Positions 1 to 10,154 of a DNA stretch of 64,000 nucleotides are shown here, piece by piece. Position 1 is the stretch's first letter. Each line of letters starts with the position of its first letter. A program made the translations under genes and the position numbers. The stretch spans positions 310,001 through 374,000 of the forward strand of contig JBAIAA010001109.1 in NCBI GenBank assembly GCA_037893245.1. The letters are read 5' to 3'. Below the pieces are notes generated by a model. The model saw only the letters and a program-made list of their open reading frames with translations, searched no databases and was not told the DNA's origin. The stretch is from Crossaster papposus (lineage: Eukaryota > Echinodermata > Asteroidea > Velatida > Solasteridae).

Positions 1-705
1 TATGATGAGAGTAAAGTTGGAAAAATTAAAAATGGAGATATTGGTATTTTCAAATTCTTGAGAAAGAGAGCTTTCCAATAGTATTTAACACTTGGGGGTT
101 TTGCGATACATTTTACAGCGCTCCAGAAAGTCATGGGTTTCAAAAAACGTGTTTGTGAGAAAACTTACATGCATCCTAAATAGTCCGAGTAACTTGGACC
201 CAAAAATCACAACATGATTTTGTCCAAATGTTGAAAAAGGTGATTTTTGGGTCCAAGTTACTCGGACTTCATCCTAAACGAAACACAAAAGACTGCAAAA
301 CAGGACAGGTAAGGTTCGGCTATGTTATTATCATTATTTCTTTTTGAAACTTTCCACACATACGGACTATTGTGTAAACAGCAAAATATTAAAATTTCAC
401 AAACGTGGGACAGTTGCGAAGACCTAATTTGCATATTTAATTACCGTGTTAATTAGACCACTGATGGACTTGAATCCAAACACTATTAGACTACGCAAAC
501 AGTCTACGCAAAATCACGTAATTTAAGAGGTTTTCAATTATCCGATTGCACTTAAAAAATGAGAATATGTAGAAGAGGACTTGGGCTTTCCAAATTGGGC
601 AAAATCTCACAATTGACCATCCCTTCACATTTTTACTTGGGATGGCCATATCTTCAAATCTCATTATGCGACTTTACTCTCATATTGTGGTGACAGGTCA
701 CATAT
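1..705. mobile_element. Family B long-TIR element, left end cut by window
   Basis: The right end ...CTCATATTGTGGTGACAGGTCACA matches other copies at 14129, 29924, 37461, 41850 and 60799. These ~600-bp elements start TGTGACCTGTCACCACA and end in its reverse complement, flanked by TA. No transposase is seen, so they are non-autonomous. An 89-bp hairpin is inserted at 181-269. Confidence 0.8.
181..269. mobile_element. 89-bp foldback insertion with 9-bp target duplication
   Basis: The two arms (TAGTCCGAGTAACTTGGACC and its near-perfect complement) are about 30 bp each around a ~29-bp loop. The flanks CATCCTAAA at 172-180 and 270-278 are identical, as expected from target-site duplication. Other family B copies lack this insert. 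Confidence 0.75.
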
Positions 706-1131
706 GTGACCTGTCATCACAAAATGAGCGTAAAGTCGTACGGAGTGATTTCCCAGTACGGCCAGTCAAAGTCAAAATTTGAAGGGGTGGTCGATTTTGA
801 GATTATATGGTTTTTTTAAAGACTAAATTCCCAACAATCAATTCCCAATTTTTCAGGACGATAAGATAAAAACAAAATTAGTTTTTGAAAAAAAAATTGA
901 CTATGCCTTTCTATGCCTTTCACACAATTTCTCGCAAGAAATGCCCGTTTTCTCATAATCTCTGTATTAAGACTCCAGACTAAAAAATAAAAATAAAAAA
1001 AATATTGAGTATCAAACCTCCAAGTGTTATATACCATTGGAAAGCTCTGTTTCCACAGAATTTAGAAATACCCATATCGCAATTTTTGATTTTGCCGACT
1101 TTACGCTCATTTTGTGATGACAGGTCACATA
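703..1131. mobile_element. Family B2 long-TIR element
   Basis: Starts TGTGACCTGTCATCACAAAA and ends with the complement; other copies are at 47019-47436 and 50945-51358. It abuts the end of the preceding family B copy through a shared TA. The ~80-bp gap to PEX14 exon 1 may hold its promoter. Confidence 0.8.
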
Positions 1132-1210
1132 TTTGAGGCTACACAACAAACGGCCGTCACATAAACACTTGTGTTGAAGATGCTTCCTGTTTTGTATCAT
1201 ATACATGTAG

Positions 1211-1300
1211 ATGACAACTGCTCAGCAACCAGGGACATCATCAGTCGCGGCTGTGCAAAGTGATGCTATCGCTAGCAATGCTGTACCCAGGGAAAACATG
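1211..1300 (+). CDS. PEX14: PEX14 exon 1 (coding part)
   Basis: Encodes residues 1-30, ending VPRENM, which aligns with human VLPREPL. The donor is GTAAAA at 1301 and phase is 0. The preceding codon is TAG, so no longer N-terminus is possible in this exon. The transcription start was not located. Confidence 0.9.
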
Positions 1301-2026
1301 GTAAAAAATCTTAAATAATTAAAGTATTTGATCATTATTTCAGTGACGTAACTTTGGTTCAGGGTGCGCGGGGGCAAGAATGGGTTGGGTGCCCCCTGAC
1401 CAAATGACATGTGCGCATGATGCTGCAGCAGAGCGAATTAAGTTATGAAGTCGGCTCGAATTGAACACCTGGGCCCAATTTTATAGAGCTGCTAAGCAAA
1501 AAAATTTGCTTAGCACAAAAAGTCTTGCTCATTAAAAACAGGTTACCAAAATTATACATGTTTTTCATGCTAAGCAAAAAACAGCTGATTATCAATCCAG
1601 AACAATAAAGATCAGGTAAAAATTTGGTCTGTAACCTTGTTTTTGCCAAGGACAAATTGTCATGCTAAGCAAATTGTTGTGCTTAGCAGCTCTATGAAAT
1701 TGGCCCCCAGTATACCAGGTAGAAGTTAGAACGCATATATTATAACTCTCCGTTTAACCTTTTCGGCTTGGTAGATTGAGGGCGCTCAACCTATTTACAA
1801 TATGAACATTCAGTCCAAGGCGGATATTTCGATACCAGTACTAATAGATATAAAAAACTATGATCACACAGCTCGATGTCTTCTCAAGATGTCGATAGTT
1901 ATGGTCAAAAGTGTAATCCTATGCCAGGTGGAAAAAGGTTTCCACTTCCAAAAGTCCATTGCAAACAAAATATTATCGTGGGTGCCAGTCCCGCCGGGTG
2001 CCCCCCTAGCCCGGGTGCCCGGGGTC

Positions 2027-2059
<33 letters not shown>

Positions 2060-5000
2060 AGAGCGCATAGGAGTTACGCCACTGCATCATTTCCAGGAAA
2101 GATAAGTACAATGTTGCGGAATTGTTTTTTTTTAGATTGCAACAGCAATGCGATTCCTGCAAAATCCCCAGGTGCGTTCAACTCCACTGGCTCAGAAAAG
2201 GGTCTTCTTAGAGAAGAAAGGTACATTTCCGATCCTAGCCCCCAACTCCTGATAAAATTAAATTCCTGGAATTAACAACGGACCTCCCATTAACCAGTTC
2301 GCGCCGGGATTATTTTAAAATCACTGAGCCGAAGCGCGGGATTATTTTTTACGAAACTTGATCTGAGGCGGGTTCAGGCCGGTGGTACCGGGAAGCACAC
2401 CCACGCATTTCCGGCCTTGCTCACTGCTGACAGACTTTCCCGGCCTTGCTCGTAGCGTGTTTATGCGTCATCCATATTTAATCTGGGGAAAACTTTGCGT
2501 TTATATGTACGTCATCCGGCGCGAACTGGTTAATAGTCAGAGCAAAGTTAAGCAGGCTGTTAATTGGTTTTTGTCTCGCATGAATGGAGTTCTCTTTAAC
2601 CAGTTTGCGCCGGATGACTTATATAAACGCAAAGGTTTCCCCAGATTCAAAACAGATGACGCATAAACACGCCACAAGCAAGGCCGGAAATGTCTGTCAG
2701 CAGCGAGCAAGGCCGGAAATGCGTGGATGTGCTTCCCGGTACTATCGGCCTGAACCCGCCTCAGATCGAGTTTTGTTAAAAATAAAACCGCGCGTCGGCT
2801 CGGTGATAATCCCGGCGCGAACTGGTTAATAAACTCTTCAATTATATATTCCCAAAGTATCTTAGCAGATTTTTGATGAGAAATATATATTTTTGAGTGA
2901 TTTTTAGCACCACTAGAAAATGACATGTAACTCATTTCCCTTGATCAGGCCATATACTGTAGGCCCATGTGTAAGAATTTGTTTTTATTTGAATAGTAGA
3001 TCAATATTTGTTGATGAAAAATAGAGGCTGGGTGTGTAAAAGAAAACAAGGAAAAAAACCACTCAAATTTATAAACATACATTTATTGGTCGGATGTAGG
3101 CCTAACTTCACAAGAGATAGACAGAGCTATTGATCGCTCGGGAACCAGGCAAGATGTGGTACCAGCCGCTTCCCCTGTACAGATTCCCACAGACCAGGCT
3201 GTGGTCTCCCAGCAACAGATGGGTAAGCCAACTGTCTTAACCAGTTCGCGTCGGGATTTTTTTAAGATCACCCGAGCCGAGGCAAAACTCAATCCGAGGC
3301 GGGTTCAGGCCGATGGTACCGGGAAGCACACCAACGCATTTCCTGGCCTTGCTCGCTGCTGAGAGACATTTTCCGGCCTTGCTCGTGACGTGCTTATGCG
3401 TCATCCGTTTTGAATCTGGGGAAAACTTTGCGTGTATGTATTCGTCCTCCGGTGCGAACTGGTTAAAACTGTTTGCCAATTTCATTGCACTGGTAATAGA
3501 GTGTGTAAGTTGACCTCGAGAACGTTGAAGACCTTTTACGAGAAATCAAACTTCCGGGTACCTCGTATAAAAGCTTCAAAGTGTAAAACGAGTAGTTTTC
3601 TTGATATTTGTTTTGACGCTGTTCTTTTTTACTGGAAAAGTAGATAACAACTTTTGTTTACTATTATTTTTTATTTTAATTTTTAAAATGTGAACGAGAT
3701 ATCAAAGGGAAACGAAAAAGTATAGTTATGTCATACGTACGTCATTCTATTGTTATTTCGTTCATGAGCTAGTCTTTCTAAAGCATAGACCACATGTTGT
3801 ATAAGGCGGTTTTCCGGCGATCTCAAATTATTTTTATAAAATTCAATTTTCGGAACATATACAGGATATCTAGGGCAATTACTTTGCTGGATGCCGGGAA
3901 TCATTTATTTTTTTCAAATAAGTAAGATATTTCTTAATAATTTGGAAGTCAAATTTTTTGATATCTGCACATGGTGTATTCTACCTTTAAGCAGCTTGAC
4001 AAATATTACCGATAAAAGGGCTAACATTTAAAAATGTGTTCCCAACCAGTTCCTTATGGGCAGCCTGTGCCGTCAAGATTGACAAGTTGGCGAGATTACA
4101 TGGCCATTGCTGTCATTGTAGGCGGCATCAGCTATGGAATCTACAAGTTGATTCAGGTACGCTAGGACTGTTGGAGGAGGCACTAGCTGTCTGCTTCTGC
4201 GTCCATCACAAGTCCATCACAAGTCCTTCAGTCACTGGCTGTTCAAATGAACAGTTAACAAAAACATTCCTTTGTTATTGAACAGACTTTTAAAAGAACT
4301 TGTAACTTGACTTGTTAAAGGACTCGGGAAAGGGCCCGGGAAAGGACCCGTGAAAGGACCCGTGAAAGGACTTGGGAAAGGACCCGGGTAAAGGACCCGG
4401 GAAAAGGACTGGGGGGAAAGGACTGGGGGGAAAGGACTGGGGGAAAGGACTGGGGGAAAGGACTTGGGGAAAGGACTTGGGGAAAGGACTTGGGGAAAGG
4501 ACTTGGGGAAAGGACTTGGGGAAAGGACTTGGGGAAAGGACTTGGGGAAAGGACTCGGGGAAAGGACTCGGGGAAAGGACTCGGGGGAAAGGACTCGGGG
4601 AAAGGACTCGGGGAAAGGACTCGGGGAAAGGACTCGGGGAAAGGACTCGGGGAAAGGACTCGGGGAAAGGACTCGGGGAAAGGACTCGGGGAAAGGACTC
4701 GAGGAAAGGACTCGAGGAAAGGACTCGGGGAAAGGACTTGAGGACTTGGAAGTCAGCTCGACTACCTCCCGATGCGAAGCAGAGGGAGGTACATGTAGTC
4801 GAGTTGACCTTCACCGAGGGACCAGTAATTCCTACTATTTTCCAAAAATAAACCATGCTGTATTTGTTTTACTACACCTCATAAATATTCACTGCCTTGT
4901 CGATAACGGCCTTGGTAGATTTTGCATCTTTATTCAGCACAAGATATATTCAAGTTCTTCGTCAGTCAATGACGCAAATCTAGTAACGTTACCCAGACTG

Positions 5001-7644
5001 GTTCTGTAAAGATTACATGCCACAGACAACATGTCTACGAGGCGGGTTCCAGAGGGAATATTTGGTGCTACCAGAAAAGAATACTGCACGGCAGCGAGCT
5101 GGATACTCACCGGGATGACGTCACATGGCAGCGAATCATTTTTACTTCCAAGATGCGCGGCGGAATCGGCCAATGACGCGCTCCAATTTGCTCATGAATA
5201 TTTATGAGGTGTAGTAATAATGGTTACTGGCAAGTGCATGAAATAGTTCTGTGAACCACCTTCTTCAATGTGTGGCATTTTTTCGTTGATACAGAATTTC
5301 CTGATGCCCTTCTTGCGCTCTCGCAAGGAAGAACAAGAGCGACTTGAGAAACTGGAGGCCGCTGTCCAAGAGCTCAACAAAAGTGTCTTGCTGACTGGTG
5401 GGTCAACTTTCCTCCTTTAAGGCATTAATGGTTGTGACTCGAGTCGGGTCATTTTTAAAATAATGACGTCGAGTCGTTCAGTCAAATTTCATGAGGTGAA
5501 CATACCATTAGAGATTCCCCAACATTTCACTGCCTTTTCGCTGCTGACAGACATTTTCGGCCTTGCTCGTGGCGTGTTTATGCGTCATTCGTTTTTGAAT
5601 TTGGGGAGAAGCTTGCGTTTATATATACGTCATCCGGCGCGAACTGGTTAATCCCTCAGCCAAACAGTCCGTAATCCCTAATCCCTAGTAATCCCTATTA
5701 AAACAAAGAAACACTATGATCTACCAGCACTACTTTGGAGCACTCTTGGAGCACTACTTTGCCTTTCTGCCCTGAACCTCACAGAATATAACAAGGTCTC
5801 CCTGGGACTTTTGTACCGAGTCAAACAAAGTCCAACAACAAGTTGCTAATGTTTGGTATCAAACCTGCGAAGAAATCTAGCAAAACCTGCAGTTGGAGTT
5901 GGATGGTCTTTGGGTAGTTCGGGTTAACACTCGGTTCAGACAGGCGTTTCACAGTCGCGCCAAACCAAATCAAGTCGCTTCTGAGTTGCTCTAACAACTC
6001 TAGCAGTCGATAGTTCGCCGTCTTGCGCGCCTTGTCACCCTTATTCGTTTCAGACGTCGGACTCATTCACTCATTTGGTTCGGCGCGACTGTGGAACGCC
6101 TGTCTGAACCGAGCGTTAGGTTGTTCGCACCGAACTGAAGCAGCCTTTTTTTCTTCCCTCCTCAGTGGAGAAACTAGAGACAACAGTGACATCTATCCAG
6201 GGTCTGTTGGAGCAGCAGCAACTTAAACTAGACAGCCTGACGGCCAGCGTAGCTACCAACAGAGCTATCACCTCATCACCAAGCAGTCAGAGCAACGAGA
6301 TAGCCGACGTGAAGGCTGAGATCACATCGCTGAAAGGATTACTGCTAAACAGGTACAGAAAGCAGTGATTTTTTGTGTCACCTGAACAAAGTTTTAGAGA
6401 TACACTTGCATATGTACCAGTCCTAAATTATGTATGCTCGTTTGACCGTATAGATGTTCAGATGTTCAGATGTTGTGGAGTGTCGTGGCCGAGCGGTTAA
6501 GAGCTGGGTTTTCTGTTCCGCAGAGCGTGAGTTTGAGTCCCGGTGTCGACACGTGTGTCCTTAAGCAAGGCAATTAAACCACTATTGCTTCGTCCTTCGG
6601 ATGGGACGTAAAGCCGTAGGTCCCGTGTGTGTGTATAATGTATATATTGAACCTGGACACGCACGTGAAAGAACCCAGTCACACTTATCGCTAAAGAGAA
6701 GGGGTTCGCCCCGGTGTTTCTGGCATTTCGTTCATCATCCTTCTTGTTTTTTTAGGCTTACGAGCTACAGTGCCTTGGGCGCTTTTGAGGAATCCTCGGT
6801 TTCATTGCCGAAAAGAAATAATAATAATAATAGTAGGATACACCTTTGGTAATTACTTGAATTATCAGGAATGGGTGGATGTAAAGGTAGGATACACCAT
6901 TGGTAATTGCTTGAATTATCAGGAATGGGTGGATGTAAAGGTAGGATACTCCATTGGTAATTGCTCGAATTATCAGGAATGGGTGGATGTAAAAGTAGGA
7001 TACACCATTGGTAATTGCTTGAATTATCAGGAGTGGGTCGATGTAAAGGTAAGATACACCATTGGTAATTGCTTGAATTATCAGGAATGAGTGGATGTAA
7101 AGGTAGACTATAAAAATACAACCCCCCCAAATCCACCCATTTATGATAATTCAAGTAATTACCAATGGTGTATACTACCTAAGAGTTAGAGCACCTATTC
7201 CAGTGATCGCGTATTGGAAACTTAATTTTGTTTTCTATTTTATCTCTAATTGAGTTACACATCTTTATTGAAACTTTTTCTTTTCCATCCTCTGACAGAC
7301 ACCAGTTTCCCGCCACACCCCAGCCCTCGCCCATCCCGGCCTGGCAACGAGTAAACCCGGCCACGGACTCGACCCCGACCCCCGAAACCCCACGTGAAAG
7401 TCCACCCCAGCAAGCGGCCGGCCAGCAACCCACGGGCACGAAATTGGACACTGCCCACATCTTGAATGCCTCGGAAGCGGGCGTGACCAACGGTGACCTG
7501 GGCGTGACCAACGGTGACCTGGGCGATGTCAATCACAACGAGGGCGTGATGGCTAGAGATGATGAGGATGGGACTCTTGATATGAATATTAATGACACTG
7601 CCGGAGAATTAGCCAATCAAATGGACGTTGCCCAGGCAACCTGA
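1211..7644 (+). CDS. PEX14: Peroxisomal membrane protein PEX14, complete, 7 coding exons
   Basis: Coding join: 1211-1300, 2136-2220, 3100-3222, 4050-4156, 5295-5397, 6166-6352, 7299-7644. The total is 1041 bases, 346 residues plus TGA, and all junctions agree in phase with GT-AG borders. PEX14 is the docking subunit of the peroxisomal import machinery; it binds cargo-loaded PEX5 at the peroxisomal membrane. Seen: an N-terminal PEX5/PEX19-binding domain (about residues 29-75) with the two pocket phenylalanines (F37 and F54, matching human F35 and F52) and the GLTxxEID motif; a hydrophobic segment at about 116-138 preceded by SWRDY; a coiled coil at about 143-195; the family motif SLKGLLLNR at 223-231; and an acidic Pro/Thr-rich tail. 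Human PEX14 has 377 residues, so the length fits. An in-frame TAG directly precedes the ATG at 1211, fixing the start. All introns carry transposon debris. Identification is from remembered family features, not a database search. Confidence 0.95.
1471..1708. mobile_element. Family F palindromic MITE
   Basis: Ends GGGCCCAATTTTATAGAGCT / AGCTCTATGAAATTGGCCCC; inner arms repeat GCTAAGCA. In PEX14 intron 1. Other copies: 18045-18285, 36777-37021, a split copy at 52841-53688 and a partial one near 63044-63165. Confidence 0.8.
2136..2220 (+). CDS. PEX14: PEX14 exon 2
   Basis: Begins IATAMRFLQNP and ends FLEKKG (last codon split 1/2), after a T-rich acceptor TTTAG. It carries both aromatic residues that line the PEX5-binding pockets. 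It lies about 75 bp downstream of a poly-C run at 2030-2058. Confidence 0.93.
2290..2533 (+). mobile_element. Family A TTAA MITE, copy 1
   Basis: TTAA + CCAGTTCGCGCCGGGATTA at the left, CCGGCGCGAACTGG + TTAA at the right, ~244 bp. The middle holds two near-copies of a 29-bp unit (GGCCTTGCTCGCTGCTGACA). TTAA duplications suggest piggyBac-like mobilisation (inference). Confidence 0.85.
2596..2829 (-). mobile_element. Family A TTAA MITE, copy 2
   Basis: Opposite orientation to the copy 60 bp upstream; both lie in PEX14 intron 2. TIRs CCAGTTTGCGCCGG and CCGGCGCGAACTGG with TTAA at both ends. Confidence 0.85.
3100..3222 (+). CDS. PEX14: PEX14 exon 3
   Basis: Continues with LTSQEIDRAIDRSGT, the end of the conserved N-terminal domain, then a Pro/Gln linker. 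A family A MITE (3237-3466) begins only 15 bp after the GTAAGC donor. Confidence 0.92.
3237..3466 (+). mobile_element. Family A TTAA MITE, copy 3
   Basis: In PEX14 intron 3, starting 15 bp after the exon 3 donor. Both TTAA flanks are intact; one TIR base pair has diverged (GCGTCGG / CCGGTGC). Confidence 0.85.
3700..3990 (-). mobile_element. Family G element fragment
   Basis: Reverse-orientation remnant: it ends ATGGTGTATTCTACCTTTAA and contains the GGCATCCAGCAAAATGAT-type segment shared with copies at 28680, 35083, 43998 and 53093. The left boundary is approximate. Confidence 0.6.
4050..4156 (+). CDS. PEX14: PEX14 exon 4 (membrane segment)
   Basis: Encodes the SWRDYMAIAVIVGGISYG stretch, matching human RWRDYGALAIIMAGIAFG. 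This is the single hydrophobic segment that places the protein in the peroxisomal membrane. Acceptor CCAACCAG, donor GTACGC, ends in phase 0. Confidence 0.94.
4316..4745. repeat. 13-bp minisatellite
   Basis: About 30 tandem units of GGACTCGGGGAAA and variants (GGACTTGGGGAAA, GGACCCGGGAAA), in PEX14 intron 4. The open frames across it only reflect the repeat. Flanking words ACAAGTCC and AGTCGAGT link it to the element at 42792-43190. A short palindrome with AGCTCGACTACCTCCC arms follows at 4752-4808. Confidence 0.9.
5295..5397 (+). CDS. PEX14: PEX14 exon 5 (start of coiled coil)
   Basis: Encodes NFLMPFLRSRKEEQERL followed by a heptad-like helix ending NKSVLLT. It corresponds to the human segment after the membrane span. 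Acceptor GATACAG, donor GTGGGT, phase 1 end. Confidence 0.92.
5535..5651 (+). mobile_element. Family A MITE, 5'-truncated (copy 4)
   Basis: Only the right half is present (CGCTGCTGACAGACATTTTC to CCGGCGCGAACTGGTTAA), in PEX14 intron 5. The rest of this intron (5652-6165) shows nothing recognisable except local inverted repeats. Confidence 0.75.
6166..6352 (+). CDS. PEX14: PEX14 exon 6 (coiled coil, SLKGLLLNR motif)
   Basis: Encodes VEKLETTVTSIQGLLEQQQ, a Ser-rich loop and the diagnostic ITSLKGLLLN; human has INSLKGLLLNR. Acceptor CTCCTCAG, donor GTACAG, phase 2 end. Confidence 0.95.
6478..6833 (+). mobile_element. tRNA-derived SINE
   Basis: The head resembles a class II (Ser/Leu-type) tRNA: TGGCCGAGCGGTTAAG as A box, GTTTGAGTCCCGGTGTCGAC as B box. 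A tRNA-unrelated body follows (CCTTCGGATGGGACGTAAAG) and an (AAT)n tail. Second copy at 63650; body fragments at 56408-56605 and 61090-61205. In PEX14 intron 6. Not a functional tRNA gene, since the acceptor stem does not close. Confidence 0.8.
6834..7110 (-). repeat. 54-bp minisatellite, reverse orientation, 5 units
   Basis: Unit AGGATACACCATTGGTAATT + GCTTGAATTATCAGGAATGG + GTGGATGTAAAGGT. The same unit, in the opposite orientation, builds the large array at 53790-55800. It directly follows the SINE tail. Confidence 0.9.
7299..7644 (+). CDS. PEX14: PEX14 exon 7 (last coding exon)
   Basis: Starts RHQFPATPQPSPIPAWQ, equivalent to human RRQFPPSPSAPKIPSWQ. It continues as a low-complexity acidic tail with a duplicated GVTNGDL unit and ends at TGA 7642-7644. 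No AATAAA is visible before a Penelope-like fragment at 7896; the first one is near 8788, so the 3' UTR may run through that fragment. Confidence 0.93.
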
Positions 7645-7895
7645 ATACTTGTGGAATCGTAGTAGTTTTTCTTTTTTTTGAAATGCCGTCCCACACAAAA
7701 ATGGTTATTACCAACATTTGCTGGAGTTTTAACACTTTGGAATTGCAGGATTTTGCAGGATTCAGGTTATGTGTAAGAAAAGTAGGGTAGCGAGTTAGGG
7801 TTAACAAAACAAAAATTACAAATCACGTTTTAGAAATCAGTATTATTTTGATAGTAATAATTGTGATGCGCTATAAATTATAGAACTTTTGGATC

Positions 7896-8450
7896 AACAA
7901 AAGGAGGATTAGGCTGAGGATTAAAGGAAAGGTCAGTGTGGGTAGGATCAAAGAAAGAACTAACAAAGAAGTATGAATAGGAGAAATGTGGAGGGGGGGG
8001 TTAGGTTAGGACAATTGACAGGGGAAACCAGAGGAGTGAGAACAAACAAGAACAAACTCCTGCAAGGAAAAAATCTGAAACAGATGATAGCTAGAAGAAA
8101 TATTTAAAAATAGAAGTTAATCATTTCCTAGTTGGACGTTGAGCCCATGTGGTTGAATAGTCCGAAGACGATTCATCCAAACTTTCTCCCGGCTGAAGCG
8201 GACTGAGTCTTTCCGATGGCCAAGTGATTCTATTATATCAGAAATGCTATGGTTAGGCTGATTGAAGTGATGACCGACGGGGGTATCCAGTTTCTTGGTG
8301 TTGACTGTTGACAGTCGATCGATGACCGTAGAAACGCTTTTATAGGGCATTTTTGGTCTCTCCGACATACTGAACTCCACAAAACCTGCAAGAGATGAGA
8401 TATATGACATTAGATGTACTACAAGAGATGTTACCAATCATTCTATGGGT
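7896..8450 (-). pseudogene. Penelope-like retroelement fragment (3' end)
   Basis: The minus strand encodes STVNTKKLDTPVGHHFNQPN and the terminal WMNRLRTIQPHGLN, nearly identical to the longer copy at 58996-59796. It is truncated before the GIY-YIG core and carries a small deletion (SDIIESLGH versus SDMILQGIESLGH). Either it or PEX14's 3' UTR occupies this region. Confidence 0.8.
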
Positions 8451-8589
8451 AAATTATAGATATTTATTTCCACAAACGGTATTCAAAGTGACATGGCCTC
8501 GTGGTTTGGAGCATTTAATTCATGGCCTGCAGGTTATTCTGCAGGTTGGGGGTCTGAGGTCAGCATGTTGCTCGTACATGTACGCATGC

Positions 8590-8800
8590 GCAGGAGACAT
8601 ATACTACCACCGCGGCGTGAAGCTGCACATAAGACACGAGTCCGCCCGTGCCACGCCGGCCGTCATCACCATTGATCTCTACAAACCGTGTAGAAAGTGT
8701 GATTCAAAATGTCTGCCTCATCTGAAATCATGAGATGGGGTTTACTTGTATTTACTTATATTAGACTTGTAATTATTCTTCAACGTAATAAAACTCAAGG
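8590..8800 (+). other. GC-richer ORF end with polyadenylation signal, unrecognised
   Basis: Reading VKLHIRHESARATPAVITID then LYKPCRKCDSKCLPHLKS and a stop at 8731-8733. AATAAA at about 8788 follows. Its composition differs from the AT-rich surroundings. It could be a terminal exon or a transposon remnant; I do not recognise the sequence, and the upstream part (8493-8560) looks repetitive. Confidence 0.25.
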
Positions 8801-8992
8801 AATCAAAGTGAAATTAGCACTCTTTTTAATTCTTGTGTACGTTTCCTGATACGCAGTGTATATGCATTAAAATAAAAGTTGTAACATAATTTTTCAAACA
8901 TTACATTTAGTGTTAAATGTACATGTACTCGGCCTGTACTAGGCCCCTGAAAAACTTGAACTCAAATTTTTGACCCAGGACTCGATGACAAA

Positions 8993-9386
8993 GGTGACCC
9001 GCTCTGAGAAAATGTGACATAAGTCGCGAAAACTAAAAATAGAGTGATGTACATAATTAAAAAGTCCAGGATATAAGCTTTCATTTGGTACATAGTACAG
9101 CTCTATTCCGGTGATATGACGTTTCTGCATATTAATGGTTCCATGCAATTCAAAATACACAACTGAGAAAACAGGCTTCAAAACACAACAAAACTAAACC
9201 ATGCACTCTTAAAAGGTTTTGTTTCACTTTATTTATCAAATTCCAGCTTTTTGCTAATTAAATATGAAACAACAAATGAAAATCAAATTTTGACAAAAAT
9301 ATTTACCCTATTAACTTTAACAGGCCATAACTTATAAATGCATAGCGCGACTTATGTCACCTTTTTTTTGGGAGCGGTTCACAAAT
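8993..9386. mobile_element. Family C long-TIR element
   Basis: Ends GTGACCCGCTCTGAGAAAAT...GACATAAGTCGCG and the complement GCGCGACTTATGTCACC...GGAGCGGTTCAC. Further copies: 30786-31231 (best preserved) and a related 40960-41405. Confidence 0.75.
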
Positions 9387-9439
9387 AACTCGGACTCAAA
9401 CTCGGAAAAACTTGGTACTCGGATTTTGGTTCTTGACTA

Positions 9440-9590
9440 CAACACTGCAACATGCATCATTTGTCAAAGTGACACCGACAACTCTGCCCAGTGCAGCAAG
9501 ATCCATCAGGTTAGGAATCTCAAGGTCAAAACTGCTTCAGAGTCTGCGGTTACCCAACGCAGCAGAATCAATGGTGATTAGCTCTCATGC
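9440..9590 (+). pseudogene. Fossil transposon ORF with CIICQSD motif
   Basis: Reads TCIICQSDTDNSAQCSKIHQ VRNLKVK, then needs a frame change to continue LRLPNAAES. The same text, inverted, is at 22660-22810. It looks like a zinc-finger-type CxxC segment of a decayed transposon gene. Confidence 0.45.
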
Positions 9591-9629
9591 TAAGCAGCTC
9601 TATGAAATTGGCCCCTGGTCTTAGACTGG

Positions 9630-9725
9630 TCGCTTATGCACTGGTGTTGACAGCTGAATGCATCAAAGTGCACCAGACCTTTTTACCTGATGCACTGCGC
9701 TGTGTTTGGCAGGGTTAGGGTTAAT
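9630..9725. repeat. Dispersed repeat GCACTGGTGTTGACAGC
   Basis: Inverted, near-identical copy at 22067-22180 and a short piece at 63003-63045. The end carries GGGTTAGGGTTA. Confidence 0.6.
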
Positions 9726-9839
9726 GAACATCATTTTGATTTTGTGAAAATAAAGATTTAGTTTGTAAATGAATCTAAATTGTTCAATGGAAACCAGTTG
9801 CCTGTCTTGATTTATCTTCTATTTTGTTTGTTCGGCTTA

Positions 9840-9995
9840 ACTATAGAATGCAGGGCCGACTTTATTCACCCTATGACATAGAATGGAGTGGCCCTGTATT
9901 CTATGGGTATTGGGGTAGGTTAGGGTCAGTCCATTCTATGTCCTAGGGTAAATAAAGTCGAGAGTTGTGAGTGGGCCCTGCATTCTATAATTGCT
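9840..9995. repeat. Foldback repeat
   Basis: TATAGAATGCAGGGCC ... GACTTTATTCACCCTA pairs with TAGGGTAAATAAAGTC ... GGGCCCTGCATTCTATA, arms about 60 bp. Probably a small MITE. Confidence 0.6.
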
Positions 9996-10154
9996 CCGTT
10001 TTTTCACTAAAAAGCTATTCCAGGGTACATCTAAATATGACTGTCCAGGGACTCATCTCCGCCATCAGAATTGCATTTTGGCAATAGTGGTGGAGCCAAA
10101 ACTGTGGAGCCTAGCTGGCGTTTGGAAAACGGCACTAGTTTCTTTTTGCGGGGT

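Noticed and set aside
1802..2275. 157-codon + strand ORF around the poly-C tract
   Set aside because: Frame differs from PEX14 exon 2 and the proline run is just poly-C.
4290..5009. ORFs of 83-188 codons with GKGLGERT or SFPRVLSPSP repeats
   Set aside because: Products of the 13-bp minisatellite in PEX14 intron 4.
6482..6560. Functional tRNA gene
   Set aside because: The head has tRNA A/B-box-like motifs but the acceptor stem does not pair and a SINE body and AAT tail follow.
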